DNA of 64,000 nt from Colwellia sp. PAMC 21821 (GCF_002077175.1 NZ_CP014943.1:3968001-4032000), one strand, 5' to 3'. Counted from the stretch's first letter, positions 37,749 to 46,167 are shown. Notes: generated from the sequence alone by a model not told the origin. Numbers and translations are program-made.

Positions 37749-38289
37749 AAAATATTTTGACATTATTGCTTAATTAAAACAGGGGATTTGTAAACCTCCC
37801 AATCATGCTGTTGGGCTTCTTATACCACTTGAACGCACTTTCCTTTCAATGTATATCTTCCTCGTGTGACTATGTATTCATTATTATCAGCAGTGGTATT
37901 TTTAGTTAAGTATTTAGGGTAGCGCTAAATAGGAGGGGGCGTTATATAAGACATTTAATTCACATGAGTCTTTGTTTTATTTGCTCTTTAATTTTCAAAC
38001 CTTATTTTATAATGTATTTTAACTATCTAATGTAGTCATAAAATTTAGTCATTAGTTCAAACTATTAGTTGATGTAATCATAAAGCTGCTGATAGAAAAA
38101 GATGCTCAACTAATTTCTTAAGTCATTCCTCAAGTATTACCTACCTGCTAAATTTGCATTTCAACGTTTACCATATAAGCTTATATTTATTACTTTATAA
38201 GTCTGAAATATGACTTTCAGTTAATAAATATATTTGTAAACCTCAACGATTGGCTGAAATAATTGAATGTTTTCATAGAAGGGAAACTT
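37749..38289. other. intergenic stretch without recognised gene
   Basis: About 540 bases of AT-rich DNA between the putA terminator and the FapF-like gene. No open frame with a ribosome site, RNA gene or strong palindrome is evident. It must contain the promoter of the FapF-like gene. Confidence 0.5.
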
Positions 38290-39573
38290 ATGAAAAAAAC
38301 TAACAATCACTTAAACCTGCCTAGTGCAAAGCGATATAACTTGTTTGTACTTATGTCAACCTTGTGGATATCTACTACTCATTACAGTTATGCTCAGCAA
38401 ATTACTGAACCGCAGGTATCAGACAAAACAAAGTATCAACTTGAATTAGAACGACAACATAAAATACTCATTAAACAAGGAGAAGAAATTGAAAATTTAA
38501 AACGTTTGATTCAAAATCAAAATAAAAATGCTAAAAAAGATCAAAAAAATACCAATACTGCCCGTCAACCATCAAAAAATAAAGTTACCAAGAAAAATAA
38601 CAAAGCCAATCCCAAAGTCGTTAATCAGCCTGTAGGCAAAGCTCCACCTAAAACCTCAACACGTATTGATGTATCTGCCATACCTAAATTAAGTACTAAT
38701 ATTAGCGGTGTGCTTACAAAGGCAGGTACTTTAATAGTAGAGCCAAGAATAGGCTATTCGTATACAGATACTAACCGTGTATTTCTAGATGCGTATTCTT
38801 TTCTTCCTGCATTAGTGGTGGGTTTAATCGACCTTAGAGAAATAAAACGCCATACCGTTATTGGTAGTCTTGGTACTCGATATGGTTTGACTGACCGATG
38901 GGAAGTCGACCTCAAACTTTCTTATGTTGGCCGTAATGATAGTCAGCGCTCTCGTCCGGTAAGTGTCGGCGTTAGTGAAGATGAAATATTTACAGCAAGT
39001 GGTAGTGATATAGGTGATATAGAGCTGTCAACACGTTACCAACTTAATTCTGGGATAGATGGCGGAGCAATTTATGTTTTTAATCTAGTTGCTACGGTGC
39101 CTACCGGTACAAGTCCATTCGATGTTGATTATGTTGAATCAACGCCTGGCGCTGTTTTTCCTACAGAGTTACCAACAGGTTCAGGATACTTCAGTGTTCA
39201 ACCTAGCTTAACTGCTATTTATCCAACAGATCCAGGCGTACTTTTTGGGAATATAAGCTATGGTAATAATTTAGGCACAGATGAAGATGTAGGCCGAGTC
39301 AATCCAGGGGATAGTATAGGATTAAGCTTTGGCTTAGGATTGTCGTTAAATGAACGCACTTCTATGAGCTTAAGTTACTCACATAAACATGTATTAAAAT
39401 CTAAAATTGATGACGTTAAAATTGATGGTAGTGAACTTGATATTGGGCAATTGGTTATTGGTTTTTCATTCAATTATTCTCAACAAACCAATATTAACTT
39501 ATCACTCAATATTGGTGTTACAGATGATGCACCCGATGTTAGATTAAACTTCAGGGTTCCGATGGTGTTTTAA
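38290..39573 (+). CDS. FapF-like amyloid-secretion outer-membrane pore (probable)
   Basis: A 427-residue exported protein. Order: signal peptide to about residue 35; a predicted coiled coil at about 45-80 (KYQLELERQHKILIKQGEEIENLKRLIQ); a Lys/Asn/Pro-rich linker to about 125; then a beta-barrel ending in FRVPMVF. This order and length match FapF of Pseudomonas (about 430 residues), the outer-membrane pore that secretes Fap amyloid subunits and is gated by a periplasmic coiled coil. The convergent neighbours, including a C39 peptidase like FapD, support the call. The ATG at 38290 follows GAAGGGA. A generic 'transporter' annotation is the alternative. Confidence 0.65.
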   Translation: MKKTNNHLNLPSAKRYNLFVLMSTLWISTTHYSYAQQITEPQVSDKTKYQLELERQHKILIKQGEEIENLKRLIQNQNKNAKKDQKNTNTARQPSKNKVTKKNNKANPKVVNQPVGKAPPKTSTRIDVSAIPKLSTNISGVLTKAGTLIVEPRIGYSYTDTNRVFLDAYSFLPALVVGLIDLREIKRHTVIGSLGTRYGLTDRWEVDLKLSYVGRNDSQRSRPVSVGVSEDEIFTASGSDIGDIELSTRYQLNSGIDGGAIYVFNLVATVPTGTSPFDVDYVESTPGAVFPTELPTGSGYFSVQPSLTAIYPTDPGVLFGNISYGNNLGTDEDVGRVNPGDSIGLSFGLGLSLNERTSMSLSYSHKHVLKSKIDDVKIDGSELDIGQLVIGFSFNYSQQTNINLSLNIGVTDDAPDVRLNFRVPMVF

Positions 39574-39625
39574 ATCTTTAATACCTTTTATATAAATAAG
39601 TTAACATTAACCTAGTGGCTTGTGG

Positions 39626-40126
39626 CTATAGGCAATGAGTGCATATTGAGTGCAAATTATAAAATTGATTATTATTGGGCGTTAAATTGATATTATTTAA
39701 GTTCTTAATATCAATGTTGATGTTATTGATGGTTTGTAGTGTTTGGTTGTCAAGATCATTTTGAATAATTGACTGGAATAGGGAACTAGATAACCCGGGT
39801 ACATTCAATTTTCCATTTTGCACTATATTACGACTATTTGGTGTTTTAAAATAAGAACTTGCGATTTCTTCACCATTTTGAAATATGCGTTTTTCAAAAC
39901 TGATATTAACAATTACACCATTAGGTAATATAAACCCACCACGCGAATAAGCTAATTGAGAGTCTGATACTTTAGACCATTTGTCTGAGTCTACAGTTTG
40001 CACATAAATTCCATCGCCAGTTACATCGACGCTACTTGCCGCTGAAACTTTACCTGGAATCATAATGACGGTAAATGTCACTATTATGAGAAGGGTTTTT
40101 AAAAGCAAGACTGAAGTCATATTCAT
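39626..40126 (-). CDS. exported protein of the Fap-like cluster, CxxC at C-terminus
   Basis: A 166-residue secreted protein with a signal peptide (about 1-29, ending VSA). The middle carries RGGFILPNGVIVNISFEKRI; the C-terminal part is Asn-rich (NNINIDIKNLNNINLTPNNNQF) and ends in ICTHCL, a CxxC motif one residue from the end. Fap subunits of Pseudomonas also carry C-terminal CxxC motifs, so this could be a minor subunit or FapE-like protein (inference). Last gene of the four-gene minus-strand cluster, 21 bases after the C39 peptidase; AAGGAAAT ribosome site. Confidence 0.55.
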   Translation of the reverse strand: MNMTSVLLLKTLLIIVTFTVIMIPGKVSAASSVDVTGDGIYVQTVDSDKWSKVSDSQLAYSRGGFILPNGVIVNISFEKRIFQNGEEIASSYFKTPNSRNIVQNGKLNVPGLSSSLFQSIIQNDLDNQTLQTINNINIDIKNLNNINLTPNNNQFYNLHSICTHCL

Positions 40127-40147
40127 GTATATTTCCTTTAATGAAAA

Positions 40148-40843
40148 TCAAAAATCAATTGCTGAAGGTTGAAGCATATTAAATAATGCTAAACTAGAAT
40201 GATCTACAGCATGTACCAAATGGCTCTTTACTCTGAGTCTCCATTCAGCTTGAGATTGGTAATGATTAGATGCAATATCCTTTTTGTCCTGAATAACAAA
40301 CAAAATTCTATTATTCCACACTTCTTCAAATTTTGATCTGCTATAAACTTTAATGCCAACAGCAGGGTCACCAATTAACACTTCGTTTTCATCAATGCCT
40401 TTAATAATAACAAAGTGCATATAACCTTTATTATTAATAATAGTTATGGCCGGAATTTCAGCTTTTGCAAGCTGGTTTAAACTAATTTTAAACCCATTAG
40501 AGTTATAACCTCTACGTGATAAATAATGTTTCATATCTAATAATGAAAAGCCATTCTGTTGTATTTTGGGTTGATCACCATTGCTATACATGTCTTTAAA
40601 AACCATGAGTTCATCTACAACATCATCATAATGAAAAGACAATAAACTTGCTAAAGTGGCAGAGCCACAACTAAAGTCGTACTGTTGCTTATATATCGTT
40701 TTGAAGCGTAACTCCGTTATACTTGAGACATTTATTGAAAAATCGCCGCCACTGAAACCACCACCCAAATTAACGGTGCCAGCCTGTGCGGGAGGCATTA
40801 GTAGTATTAGCGACAAAATTACAGTAATTATGCTACGCATCAT
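40148..40843 (-). CDS. C39 family peptidase, FapD-like
   Basis: A 231-residue exported papain-like cysteine peptidase. A signal peptide (about 1-21) precedes a Gly-rich stretch and the C39 fold: Cys59 in QQYDFSCGSATLASLL, His143 in YMHFVIIKGI and Asp159 in IGDPAVG form a complete catalytic triad, with Gln53 or Gln54 at the oxyanion position. It has no ABC transporter part. A stand-alone periplasmic C39 peptidase is the hallmark of FapD, required for Fap export. It is 8 bases downstream of the 120-residue gene. Its substrates are probably the neighbouring secreted proteins. Confidence 0.8.
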   Translation of the reverse strand: MMRSIITVILSLILLMPPAQAGTVNLGGGFSGGDFSINVSSITELRFKTIYKQQYDFSCGSATLASLLSFHYDDVVDELMVFKDMYSNGDQPKIQQNGFSLLDMKHYLSRRGYNSNGFKISLNQLAKAEIPAITIINNKGYMHFVIIKGIDENEVLIGDPAVGIKVYSRSKFEEVWNNRILFVIQDKKDIASNHYQSQAEWRLRVKSHLVHAVDHSSLALFNMLQPSAIDF

Positions 40844-40851
40844 GTTTACCT

Positions 40852-41214
40852 TTAATCTGGAGATATTGTAATAGTAATGATAGTCGAGTCTTGAATGATG
40901 ACATTATTCCCCGTATTTTGGATGATTGAAAATATACCGCTTGCGTCATTAAATGAGCCTTGATCTATGATGTTATAACCTGTGACACTGTTGCTAGCAT
41001 CATTGTTGGTAAGAACGGCTCCTAAGTCGGCATGGCTAGTAACATCGACGACTCCACCAAGGCCGCGTATTTGATCCAATTCTTCAAGCATTACAGGTGC
41101 AACATCAAGAATCACAACATCTACAACAACATCTTCGGCAGAGGTTTTGTTACTTATTATCATTAACAAGCTAAACAATAATAATAGATGAATACTTTGA
41201 TATAGGTTTTTCAT
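40852..41214 (-). CDS. small exported protein of the Fap-like cluster
   Basis: A 120-residue secreted protein with a signal peptide (about 1-26) and no Cys in the mature part. The mature region begins acidic and hydrophobic (EDVVVDVVILDVAPVMLEELDQIRGLGG). Its end, GIFSIIQNTGNNVIIQ, closely resembles the end of the 636-residue repeat protein upstream (GINQNVQNLGANALTQQ). This shared Gln/Asn motif suggests a minor or nucleating partner of that protein (inference). An AAGGAT ribosome site precedes the ATG; a perfect palindrome separates it from the repeat gene. Confidence 0.6.
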   Translation of the reverse strand: MKNLYQSIHLLLLFSLLMIISNKTSAEDVVVDVVILDVAPVMLEELDQIRGLGGVVDVTSHADLGAVLTNNDASNSVTGYNIIDQGSFNDASGIFSIIQNTGNNVIIQDSTIITITISPD

Positions 41215-41232
41215 AGCACTTATCCTTATAGA

Positions 41233-41260
41233 AAGTTGCTGACAATATTGTCAGCAACTT
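41233..41260 (-). promoter_or_regulatory. 28-base perfect palindrome between repeat-protein gene and downstream genes
   Basis: A 14-bp self-complementary arm (AAGTTGCTGACAAT and its complement) lies between the repeat-protein stop and the next start. On the minus strand it is followed only by CTATAAGG, so it is at best a leaky terminator. A hairpin here could stabilise the upstream message and lower expression of the downstream genes. That would set a high ratio of repeat protein to export factors (inference). Confidence 0.7.
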
Positions 41261-41301
41261 TTTAACATAACGTCATATAAACCTAAATGATGTCCACATC
41301 A

Positions 41302-43212
41302 TTATTGATTTACATTAACATTCCCTTGTAGTGATATTTGTTGTTGCGTTAAAGCATTAGCACCAAGGTTTTGCACATTTTGGTTAATACCAGCACTACC
41401 ATTAAAGGTATTTGTCATATTGTTACTAGTTGCTATTGTAGAAGCACCATCGAAGTTATATGCCAAGGTATTCTCAGTTACTGTTCCCATTAATATAGAT
41501 TCATTAACACTATAGGTTGTAGTAGCGGTACCGCCATTATTTGCTGAAGATGTTCCCCATCCATCAGCCCATGCTGAACTGTTATCGCTATTGTCACTAT
41601 TGTCACTATTGTCACTGTTATCAACATTGGCAGTACTGCCATTATTGGCTGAAGCTGAGTGATCACTTGCATCAGCAAAACTGTTGTCACTGTTATCTGA
41701 GTTATCACTATTATCACTGTTATCTACATTAACAGTACTACCATTAGTGGCTACAGCAGACCCCATACCACTGGCATTAGCCATGCTATTGTCAGAGTTA
41801 TCCGAATTATCCGAATTATCCGAGTTGTCACTATTATCACTGTGATCTAGATTAACCGTACTACCATTGGTGGCAATGGCAGACCCCATACCACTGGCAT
41901 TCGCCATGCTATTATCCGAGTTATCAGTATTGTCAGAATTATCACTGTTATCAGAATTATCACTGTTATCAGAGTTGTTGCTGTTATCTGAGTTATTGGT
42001 GTTATCTGAATTATCCGAATTGTCGGAGTTATCGCTATTATCTGAGTTGTTACTGTTATCAGAATTATTACTGTTATCGTCGTTATCAGCAGTGCTGTTA
42101 TCGGAGTTATTGCTGTTGTCGTCGTTATCAGCGGTACTGTTATCGGAGTTATTGCTGTTGTCCGAATTGTTACTGTTGTCGTCGTTGTCAGCTGTACTGT
42201 TGTCGGAATTGTTGCTGTTATCCGAGTTATTAGTATTATCTGAGTTATCCGAACTATCAGAATTATCACTGTTATCAGAATTGTTGCTGTTGTCGTCGTT
42301 GTCAGCGGTACTGTTATCGGAGTTATTGCTGTTGTCCGAATTGTTGCTGTTGTCGTCGTTGTCAGCAGTGCTGTTATCCGAGTTATTGGTATTATCTGAG
42401 TTATCCGAACTATCAGAATTATCGCTGTTGTCGGAATTGTTACTGTTATCAGAGTTGTTACTGTTGTCGTCGTTATCAGCGGTGCTGTTGTCGGAGTTGT
42501 TACTGTTGTCGTCGTTGTCCGCGGTGCTGTTATCGGAATTGTTGCTGTTATCCGAATTATTAGTATTATCTGAGTTATCCGAACTATCAGAATTATCACT
42601 GTTATCAGAGTTATTGCTGTTATCGTCGTTGTCCGCAGTGCTGTTATCTGAATTATTGGTATTATCAGAGTTATCACTGTTATCGGAGTTATTACTGTTG
42701 TCGTCGTTATCAGCGGTACTATTGTCTGAGTTGTTGCTGTTGTCGTCGTTGTCAGCGGTACTATTATCTGAGTTGTTGGTGTTATCTGAGTTATCCGAAT
42801 TATCCGAATTATCACTGTTATCAGAGTTGTTGCTGTTGTCATCGTTGTCAGCAGCACTGTTATCCGAGTTATTGGTGTTATCAGAATTATCACTGTTGTC
42901 AGAATTGTTGCTGTTGTCATCGTTATCAGCAGTGCTGTTATCTGAGTTATTAGTGTTATCAGAATTATCACTGTTGTCAGAATTGTTGCTGTTGTCGTCG
43001 TTGTCAGCAGCACTGTTATCTGAGTTATTAGTGTTATCAGAATTATCACTGTTATCTGAGTTGTTATTACCAGAGTTCTCGGTAGTTGCAGTAGAAGTTT
43101 CATTTGCAGCTGCTGAGCCATTGTCCACATTATTATCCATTGCTAAAGTGGCTGTCGAACTCAGTATTAGGGCAATACTGACTGCTAGTATGTTTTTGTT
43201 AAAATATTTCAT
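41302..43212 (-). CDS. secreted Asn/Ser/Asp-repeat protein, candidate amyloid subunit
   Basis: A 636-residue exported protein: signal peptide cleaved after ATLA (24); about 385 residues (50-435) of NSD/NSDN repeats broken by TADNDDNSNN units (13 by my count); then repeated MANASGMGSAxATNGSTVN-type blocks (about 436-545); then a 90-residue non-repetitive end with GINQNVQNLGANALTQQQ. No Cys and almost no charge balance (Asp only). First gene of the minus-strand cluster with FapD-like and minor proteins, so it is the best candidate for the main extracellular fibre or matrix protein. Calcium binding through Asp/Asn is another possibility. The repeat unit does not resemble Pseudomonas FapC. Confidence 0.65.
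   Translation of the reverse strand: MKYFNKNILAVSIALILSSTATLAMDNNVDNGSAAANETSTATTENSGNNNSDNSDNSDNTNNSDNSAADNDDNSNNSDNSDNSDNTNNSDNSTADNDDNSNNSDNSDNSDNTNNSDNSAADNDDNSNNSDNSDNSDNSDNSDNTNNSDNSTADNDDNSNNSDNSTADNDDNSNNSDNSDNSDNTNNSDNSTADNDDNSNNSDNSDNSDSSDNSDNTNNSDNSNNSDNSTADNDDNSNNSDNSTADNDDNSNNSDNSNNSDNSDNSDSSDNSDNTNNSDNSTADNDDNSNNSDNSNNSDNSTADNDDNSNNSDNSDNSDSSDNSDNTNNSDNSNNSDNSTADNDDNSNNSDNSNNSDNSTADNDDNSNNSDNSTADNDDNSNNSDNSNNSDNSDNSDNSDNSDNTNNSDNSNNSDNSDNSDNSDNSDNTDNSDNSMANASGMGSAIATNGSTVNLDHSDNSDNSDNSDNSDNSDNSMANASGMGSAVATNGSTVNVDNSDNSDNSDNSDNSFADASDHSASANNGSTANVDNSDNSDNSDNSDNSSAWADGWGTSSANNGGTATTTYSVNESILMGTVTENTLAYNFDGASTIATSNNMTNTFNGSAGINQNVQNLGANALTQQQISLQGNVNVNQ
41908..43065. repeat. 9-bp-period coding microsatellite/minisatellite
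   Basis: About 1.16 kb of near-tandem 9-base units coding Asn-Ser-Asp, with a longer unit of roughly 60-80 bases marked by ADNDD. Synonymous third positions vary, so the copies are old enough to have drifted or are kept by selection on the protein. Two other frames across it are also open, purely because of the triplet periodicity. Unequal crossing-over should change length in multiples of three bases. Confidence 0.9.
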
Positions 43213-43339
43213 ATTGTATACTCCACTAAAAATTATTTAGTAACTATTAATCTAATTAAAACACCTAAGCCTTTAATTTATATAAGAAGAATAGATACAC
43301 CTTTAACGTCCATATAAAGCGTGTATGCATGTATAAAAA

Positions 43340-43363
43340 GCGTTAACCGACATTTGCGTTAAC
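43340..43363. promoter_or_regulatory. direct repeat upstream of the repeat-protein gene
   Basis: GCGTTAAC occurs twice with a 16-base period in the 576-base divergent gap between the repeat-protein gene (start 43212) and the winged-helix regulator (start 43789). OmpR/PhoB-type winged-helix proteins bind direct repeats, so this is a candidate operator. The link is an inference. The rest of the gap shows no gene. Confidence 0.45.
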
Positions 43364-43788
43364 ATATATCTGAATGCAGCTGCTTTGTATTCACAATGAA
43401 TAGTAGTAGATGCCCAACTTAAAATTCCATTAAAAGCACATCAAAAAAGACTTAAAAAGGCTTAATAAATGATCTCAACACCTGATTTTTTAAATGATGA
43501 TATAAAATGGAACAGCCGTTAGGAGTTAAGGCAGCAGTTAAGGCAGAAGAGTTGGTTGTGTTTGTGGCTGTTTTTACTGTCAGCTTTTTTTACACTTTAT
43601 ACTTGCATTGTTAATGGTGATATTAAGTGGGTAAATTAAGCTATTGTATTAATGTTAAAAATTATTTTAGGTATAGGTATTGCTTAATTTTTAAGTGCAA
43701 TAGCTTTAAGTGCAATAACTATGAATTATGCTTTCCTGTGAACTCTCTATGACGATGATGTCAGTTAATATTATCAAAGGATTTGAAT

Positions 43789-44598
43789 ATGACATGTTTC
43801 CAGCCTAAAAATAGTTTGCTCATAATTTCAAATGATAGTTTTATTATTGGCTTATTAACGGGCTACTGTGTTGCTAATCATTTTACTCTCAATTGTATCT
43901 CTAGCGCTAAGCCTCTGCTTAATAACGGTGATAATCCAAACTTTAAACTCATTATTTTTGATCTGCGTGATCTAACGTCTTCTGTAATGGAAGAACATTT
44001 GGAATCATTAAGAAAGATCCATAATAAATATTCTACTCCTATTTGTGCCATACATAATCTGAATAGAATGCCTTTGTACCGTATGTTATCTTGGATAAGT
44101 TATTATAAAGACAAAACTTTTATTGAAAGACTAGATGATTATATTAATAAGTATATGAACGATTTTACGCATTTTTTTGATGAAAGAAGGAATTATAATC
44201 GTCGATTAGGCGCTGGTCGTCGTAAATTATTAGGTACCATTAATGCTTATTCATCAAAACCACTTAATGGCACCGCTAGCTTACCTAATTTAGATTCAGT
44301 TCTCGAATCGTTAGGCCCTTTTGAAATAGACAAAGATTGTCAAAACATTTATTTAAATGGAAAAAACTTAGATCTAACAGCTAAGGAGTTTAAACTTTTT
44401 AAGCTGCTTTCTGAAGATCCTGAACGCGTATGCACAAACGAAAAGCTGATCACTCACTTATGGCCGGATAGAAAACGTGCAAACAAATCGGATCTTTATC
44501 AATACATGCATTTATTGAGAAAGAAGGTTGAACTTGACCCAAGTAATCCCTGTTGGATCATAACGATTAAAGGCGTTGGTTATAAATTTCATATCTAA
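43789..44598 (+). CDS. OmpR/PhoB-type winged-helix regulator with divergent receiver domain
   Basis: A 269-residue regulator. The N-terminal 120 residues look like a receiver domain: LIISND at 11-16 in place of the acidic pair, Asp58 in LIIFDLRDL at the phosphorylation site, Lys109 in YKDKTF. A middle segment (about 125-165) is unusually basic (RRNYNRRLGAGRRKLLG). The C-terminal winged helix (about 175-268, LTAKEFKLFKLLSEDPERVCTNEKL, KGVGYKF) is clear. No kinase is adjacent. It diverges from the repeat-protein gene and probably regulates the cluster. An AAAGG ribosome site favours the ATG over a TTG two codons upstream. Confidence 0.85.
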   Translation: MTCFQPKNSLLIISNDSFIIGLLTGYCVANHFTLNCISSAKPLLNNGDNPNFKLIIFDLRDLTSSVMEEHLESLRKIHNKYSTPICAIHNLNRMPLYRMLSWISYYKDKTFIERLDDYINKYMNDFTHFFDERRNYNRRLGAGRRKLLGTINAYSSKPLNGTASLPNLDSVLESLGPFEIDKDCQNIYLNGKNLDLTAKEFKLFKLLSEDPERVCTNEKLITHLWPDRKRANKSDLYQYMHLLRKKVELDPSNPCWIITIKGVGYKFHI

Positions 44599-44852
44599 AT
44601 GTTTCGCCTACCGTTTATTTCACTTTAATATACTCGATATAATAATCTTTTTTACTTCTGAAATATTAAGTTTGTAATTCTGGACGAAAGATATAGCTCA
44701 TTAATAATGGGCTAGCTCTGTTTATTTAGATAAAGTCATTACATCAAACGCCTAATTTTATTGGATTAAAATATCCTAGCGCTATATCTTTATATCATCT
44801 GAAAATTGTAATATTCACTGTCAGAAAATATTAATTATCTAGTTCAGTTATA

Positions 44853-44894
44853 TTATCAACCGTATTTTATAAAAAGATAAAGTACGGTTGATAA
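44853..44894. repeat. 12-bp perfect inverted repeat
   Basis: TTATCAACCGTA and TACGGTTGATAA flank an 18-base AT-rich spacer in the 488-base gap before the HlyD-type gene. No T tract follows on either strand. It could be a weak terminator for the regulator or an operator for the transporter genes. Nothing else is recognisable in this gap. Confidence 0.6.
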
Positions 44895-45086
44895 AACCAA
44901 CGGTGATAAGTAGGACAAAAACTTGAGTAGAGCTTAAAAAGCCTTTAACGCTACTCAAAGTCAACATAACCTAAATAGTACGTTTATAATAATATATAAC
45001 TTTATGTTTATTTAACGTAAATGGTGATTGAAAATGTGTATATCTACTTTTACTCGCAAGTAAAGTGCTCACAAGGAAAATAAGAA

Positions 45087-46157
45087 ATGGTAGCAGCAAA
45101 ACCCCGTAAGATGATAATAGGCATAATTTGTCTTTTGCTTATCTTGGTGCTTCTTTATGCGCTAAGCGATGCTTACACCCCCAGTTCTTCTAGAGGAATA
45201 GTGTCAGCGAATGTCGTTGAGCTTTCACCACGTGTGAGCGGTGAAGTAACCCAGATTCATGTTATTGACGATGCGATTGTAGACGCAGGCACAGCGCTTT
45301 TTACTATTGATGTATACCCTTATGAATTAGCTGTACGTCAAGCCGAAGCCAACTTAGATATGGCATTGCAAAACGTTGATGCCTCAAGCGCATCGATAGT
45401 TGCCGCTCAGTCAACGGTCACACAAGCACTCGTTAATCGTGATAACTTACGCGCGGAATCACAGCGTATTCAAAGGCTAGAAGAAAGAGGATTAGTTGCT
45501 AAAGCCCAAGCTGACAATGCCAGAGCAGGTGTTGCTGACGCTGAAGCTAAGCTAGCCACTGCAAAGGCTAATTTACAAGGGGCTAAAGCGGCTTTAGGTC
45601 CGGTAGGAAAAGATAACCCTAATGTTGCCGTTGCCTCTGCGGCATTAGCCCGAGCGCAATATGATTTACTGTCGACCACAGTTAAAGCACCGCATAAAGG
45701 TGTGGTGACCAATGTGAAACTATCACAAGGTCAGTTTATTGGTGCGGGTAGCCCGGTATTGACTTATATTGATGCTGACGCCGCTTGGATAACGGTAGAT
45801 TTGCGCGAAAACCAATTAAGGTTCGTCGATAAAGGTGATGAGGTGGACGTTTTGTTTGATGCGGTACCAGGGCATATATTTAAAGCAAAAGTTGCGAGCA
45901 TTGCATGGGGTATAAGTGTTGGCCGGGCAAGTAAAGATGGTTTAATCGTCAACCAAGCAGAAAGCCGATGGTTTGAACCTGCTAGGCGTATTCCTGTGAA
46001 AGTAGAATTAATTGATGGTATGAAATCATGGCCAAATACAGTAAGAGTAGGGGGTAAGGTTCATGCAGTAATTTATGCTAAGGGAAGTAACAACCCTTTG
46101 AGCTGGATAGCGATGCTATTTCAGCGTGTGCGTTCACTAGGTTCATATCTCTACTAG
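45087..46157 (+). CDS. HlyD/EmrA-type membrane fusion protein
   Basis: A 356-residue periplasmic adaptor: one N-terminal transmembrane helix (about 9-28), a lipoyl-like half (VVELSPRVSGEVTQIHV), a long alpha hairpin rich in Ala/Gln/Glu (about 85-165), the second lipoyl half (APHKGVVTNVKLSQGQFI), and a beta-barrel domain. It resembles AaeA/EmrA/YibH-type adaptors. The next gene is a FUSC-like membrane protein 10 bases away, as in aaeAB-like efflux pairs for aromatic acids or drugs. No outer-membrane TolC partner is adjacent. Confidence 0.88.
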   Translation: MVAAKPRKMIIGIICLLLILVLLYALSDAYTPSSSRGIVSANVVELSPRVSGEVTQIHVIDDAIVDAGTALFTIDVYPYELAVRQAEANLDMALQNVDASSASIVAAQSTVTQALVNRDNLRAESQRIQRLEERGLVAKAQADNARAGVADAEAKLATAKANLQGAKAALGPVGKDNPNVAVASAALARAQYDLLSTTVKAPHKGVVTNVKLSQGQFIGAGSPVLTYIDADAAWITVDLRENQLRFVDKGDEVDVLFDAVPGHIFKAKVASIAWGISVGRASKDGLIVNQAESRWFEPARRIPVKVELIDGMKSWPNTVRVGGKVHAVIYAKGSNNPLSWIAMLFQRVRSLGSYLY

Positions 46158-46167
46158 GAGATAATAT

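Noticed and set aside
41847..43130. 427-codon minus-strand open frame in another phase of the repeat gene
   Set aside because: Ile/Thr-rich shadow of the same repeat; the phase with the signal peptide and the conserved C-terminus is the real one.
41867..43240. 457-codon plus-strand open frame rich in Leu/Ser/Glu across the repeat gene
   Set aside because: It is the antisense mirror of the NSD triplet repeat; the 9-base period leaves all related frames without stops. It has no signal peptide or ribosome site, and the composition is an artefact.
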